Below, piece by piece: positions 7,604 through 7,930 of a DNA stretch of 7,930 bases (position 1 is its first letter; each line of letters opens with the position of its first letter). The stretch comes from Bacteroidales bacterium (lineage in GTDB: Bacteria; Bacteroidota; Bacteroidia; Bacteroidales; Muribaculaceae). The stretch spans positions 1-7,930 of the forward strand of contig SFER01000100.1 of the NCBI GenBank assembly GCA_004557195.1, given 5' to 3'. The translations under genes and the position numbers were made by a program. Below the pieces are notes generated by a model. It was not told the origin of the DNA, did no database searches, and saw nothing but the letters and a program-made list of their open reading frames with translations.

Positions 7604-7930
7604 ATGGTCATGGCAATCAAATCGGTATATAAAAGAGGTGCTGAAGACGGGCTGTTGTTTGGACTTTACATCAGCATTTTGGCTATACTCTTTTTCATTA
7701 TGAGCAATTACAGCTGGGCTTCGGTTCCGTTGTTGCTTATGATTTTGGGTATTCCTTTTGTCATTTTCAAATTTCAGCGCCGGTGCTTAAAGGACGAATT
7801 TGGTAAAAGTGATTTCTCTACACTATGGATGCTGGGCATACTGATTTCGATTTTCGGCTCGCTAATCTGTGCCGTCACATCCTATGTGTATATGGAATTT
7901 ATCAACCCCACATTCATGTATGACCAAGTG
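7604..7930 (+). CDS. DUF4199 family membrane protein, 5' part (3' end outside window)
   Basis: This frame stays open to the window edge and gives at least 109 residues without a stop. It begins MVMAIKSVYKRGAEDGLLFG and contains three hydrophobic segments at about 17-33, 38-54 and 72-95. It then reads YVYMEFINPTFMYDQV, a pattern seen in DUF4199 proteins of Bacteroidota, whose function is unknown. Two in-frame ATGs are possible, at 7604 and 7610. The second may be favoured because the predicted transcript start is so close to the first. A strong promoter of the phylum's type lies just upstream. In related genomes such genes often precede a family 2 glycosyltransferase gene; that part cannot be seen here. 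Family assignment is by eye from the N-terminal region and is good but not certain. Confidence -1.
   Translation, partial: MVMAIKSVYKRGAEDGLLFGLYISILAILFFIMSNYSWASVPLLLMILGIPFVIFKFQRRCLKDEFGKSDFSTLWMLGILISIFGSLICAVTSYVYMEFINPTFMYDQV

Overview
The window looks like a chromosomal segment of a member of the Bacteroidales (Bacteroidota). Four observations support this. The start codons follow A/T-rich leaders with no Shine-Dalgarno sequence. There is a promoter of the Bacteroidota type (TTTG, 19-nt spacer, TAACTTTG) near the right end. The last gene is of the DUF4199 type, which is largely confined to this phylum. Periplasmic GH89 enzymes are also common in gut Bacteroidales. A gut genus or family is plausible but cannot be fixed from sequence alone.

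Left part (1-6956): five genes on the + strand are packed like one operon, with gaps of 9 and 4 nt, a 10-nt overlap, and a gap of 3 nt. They are (1) the 3' part of a GH89 alpha-N-acetylglucosaminidase whose first ~300 codons lie outside the window; (2) a glycerate 2-kinase of the GarK/GlxK type; (3) a GntP-family organic-acid permease; (4) a multi-pass acetyltransferase resembling human HGSNAT (heparan-alpha-glucosaminide N-acetyltransferase); and (5) a complete, secreted second GH89 enzyme. A 12-bp hairpin follows the last gene and probably ends the unit, although it lacks a U-tract.

Right part (7008-7930): a small DUF456 membrane protein gene, an 80-nt spacer with a clear promoter, and the beginning of a DUF4199 membrane protein gene that runs off the window. 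These look like housekeeping neighbours unrelated to the operon.

The genes suggest the following model. The HGSNAT-like protein would use cytoplasmic acetyl-CoA to N-acetylate terminal alpha-glucosamine on a glycan outside the inner membrane. The GH89 enzymes would then remove the resulting alpha-GlcNAc. This is the same two-step logic as lysosomal heparan sulfate breakdown in animals (HGSNAT then NAGLU). The permease and kinase would import glycerate and phosphorylate it to feed glycolysis. Why glycerate uptake sits between the two glycosidase genes is the open question here. One possibility is a natural substrate in which alpha-GlcN(Ac) is linked to, or accompanied by, glycerate. No SusC/SusD, sulfatase, polysaccharide lyase or regulator is visible in the window. 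No RNA genes, mobile elements or CRISPR arrays were seen.
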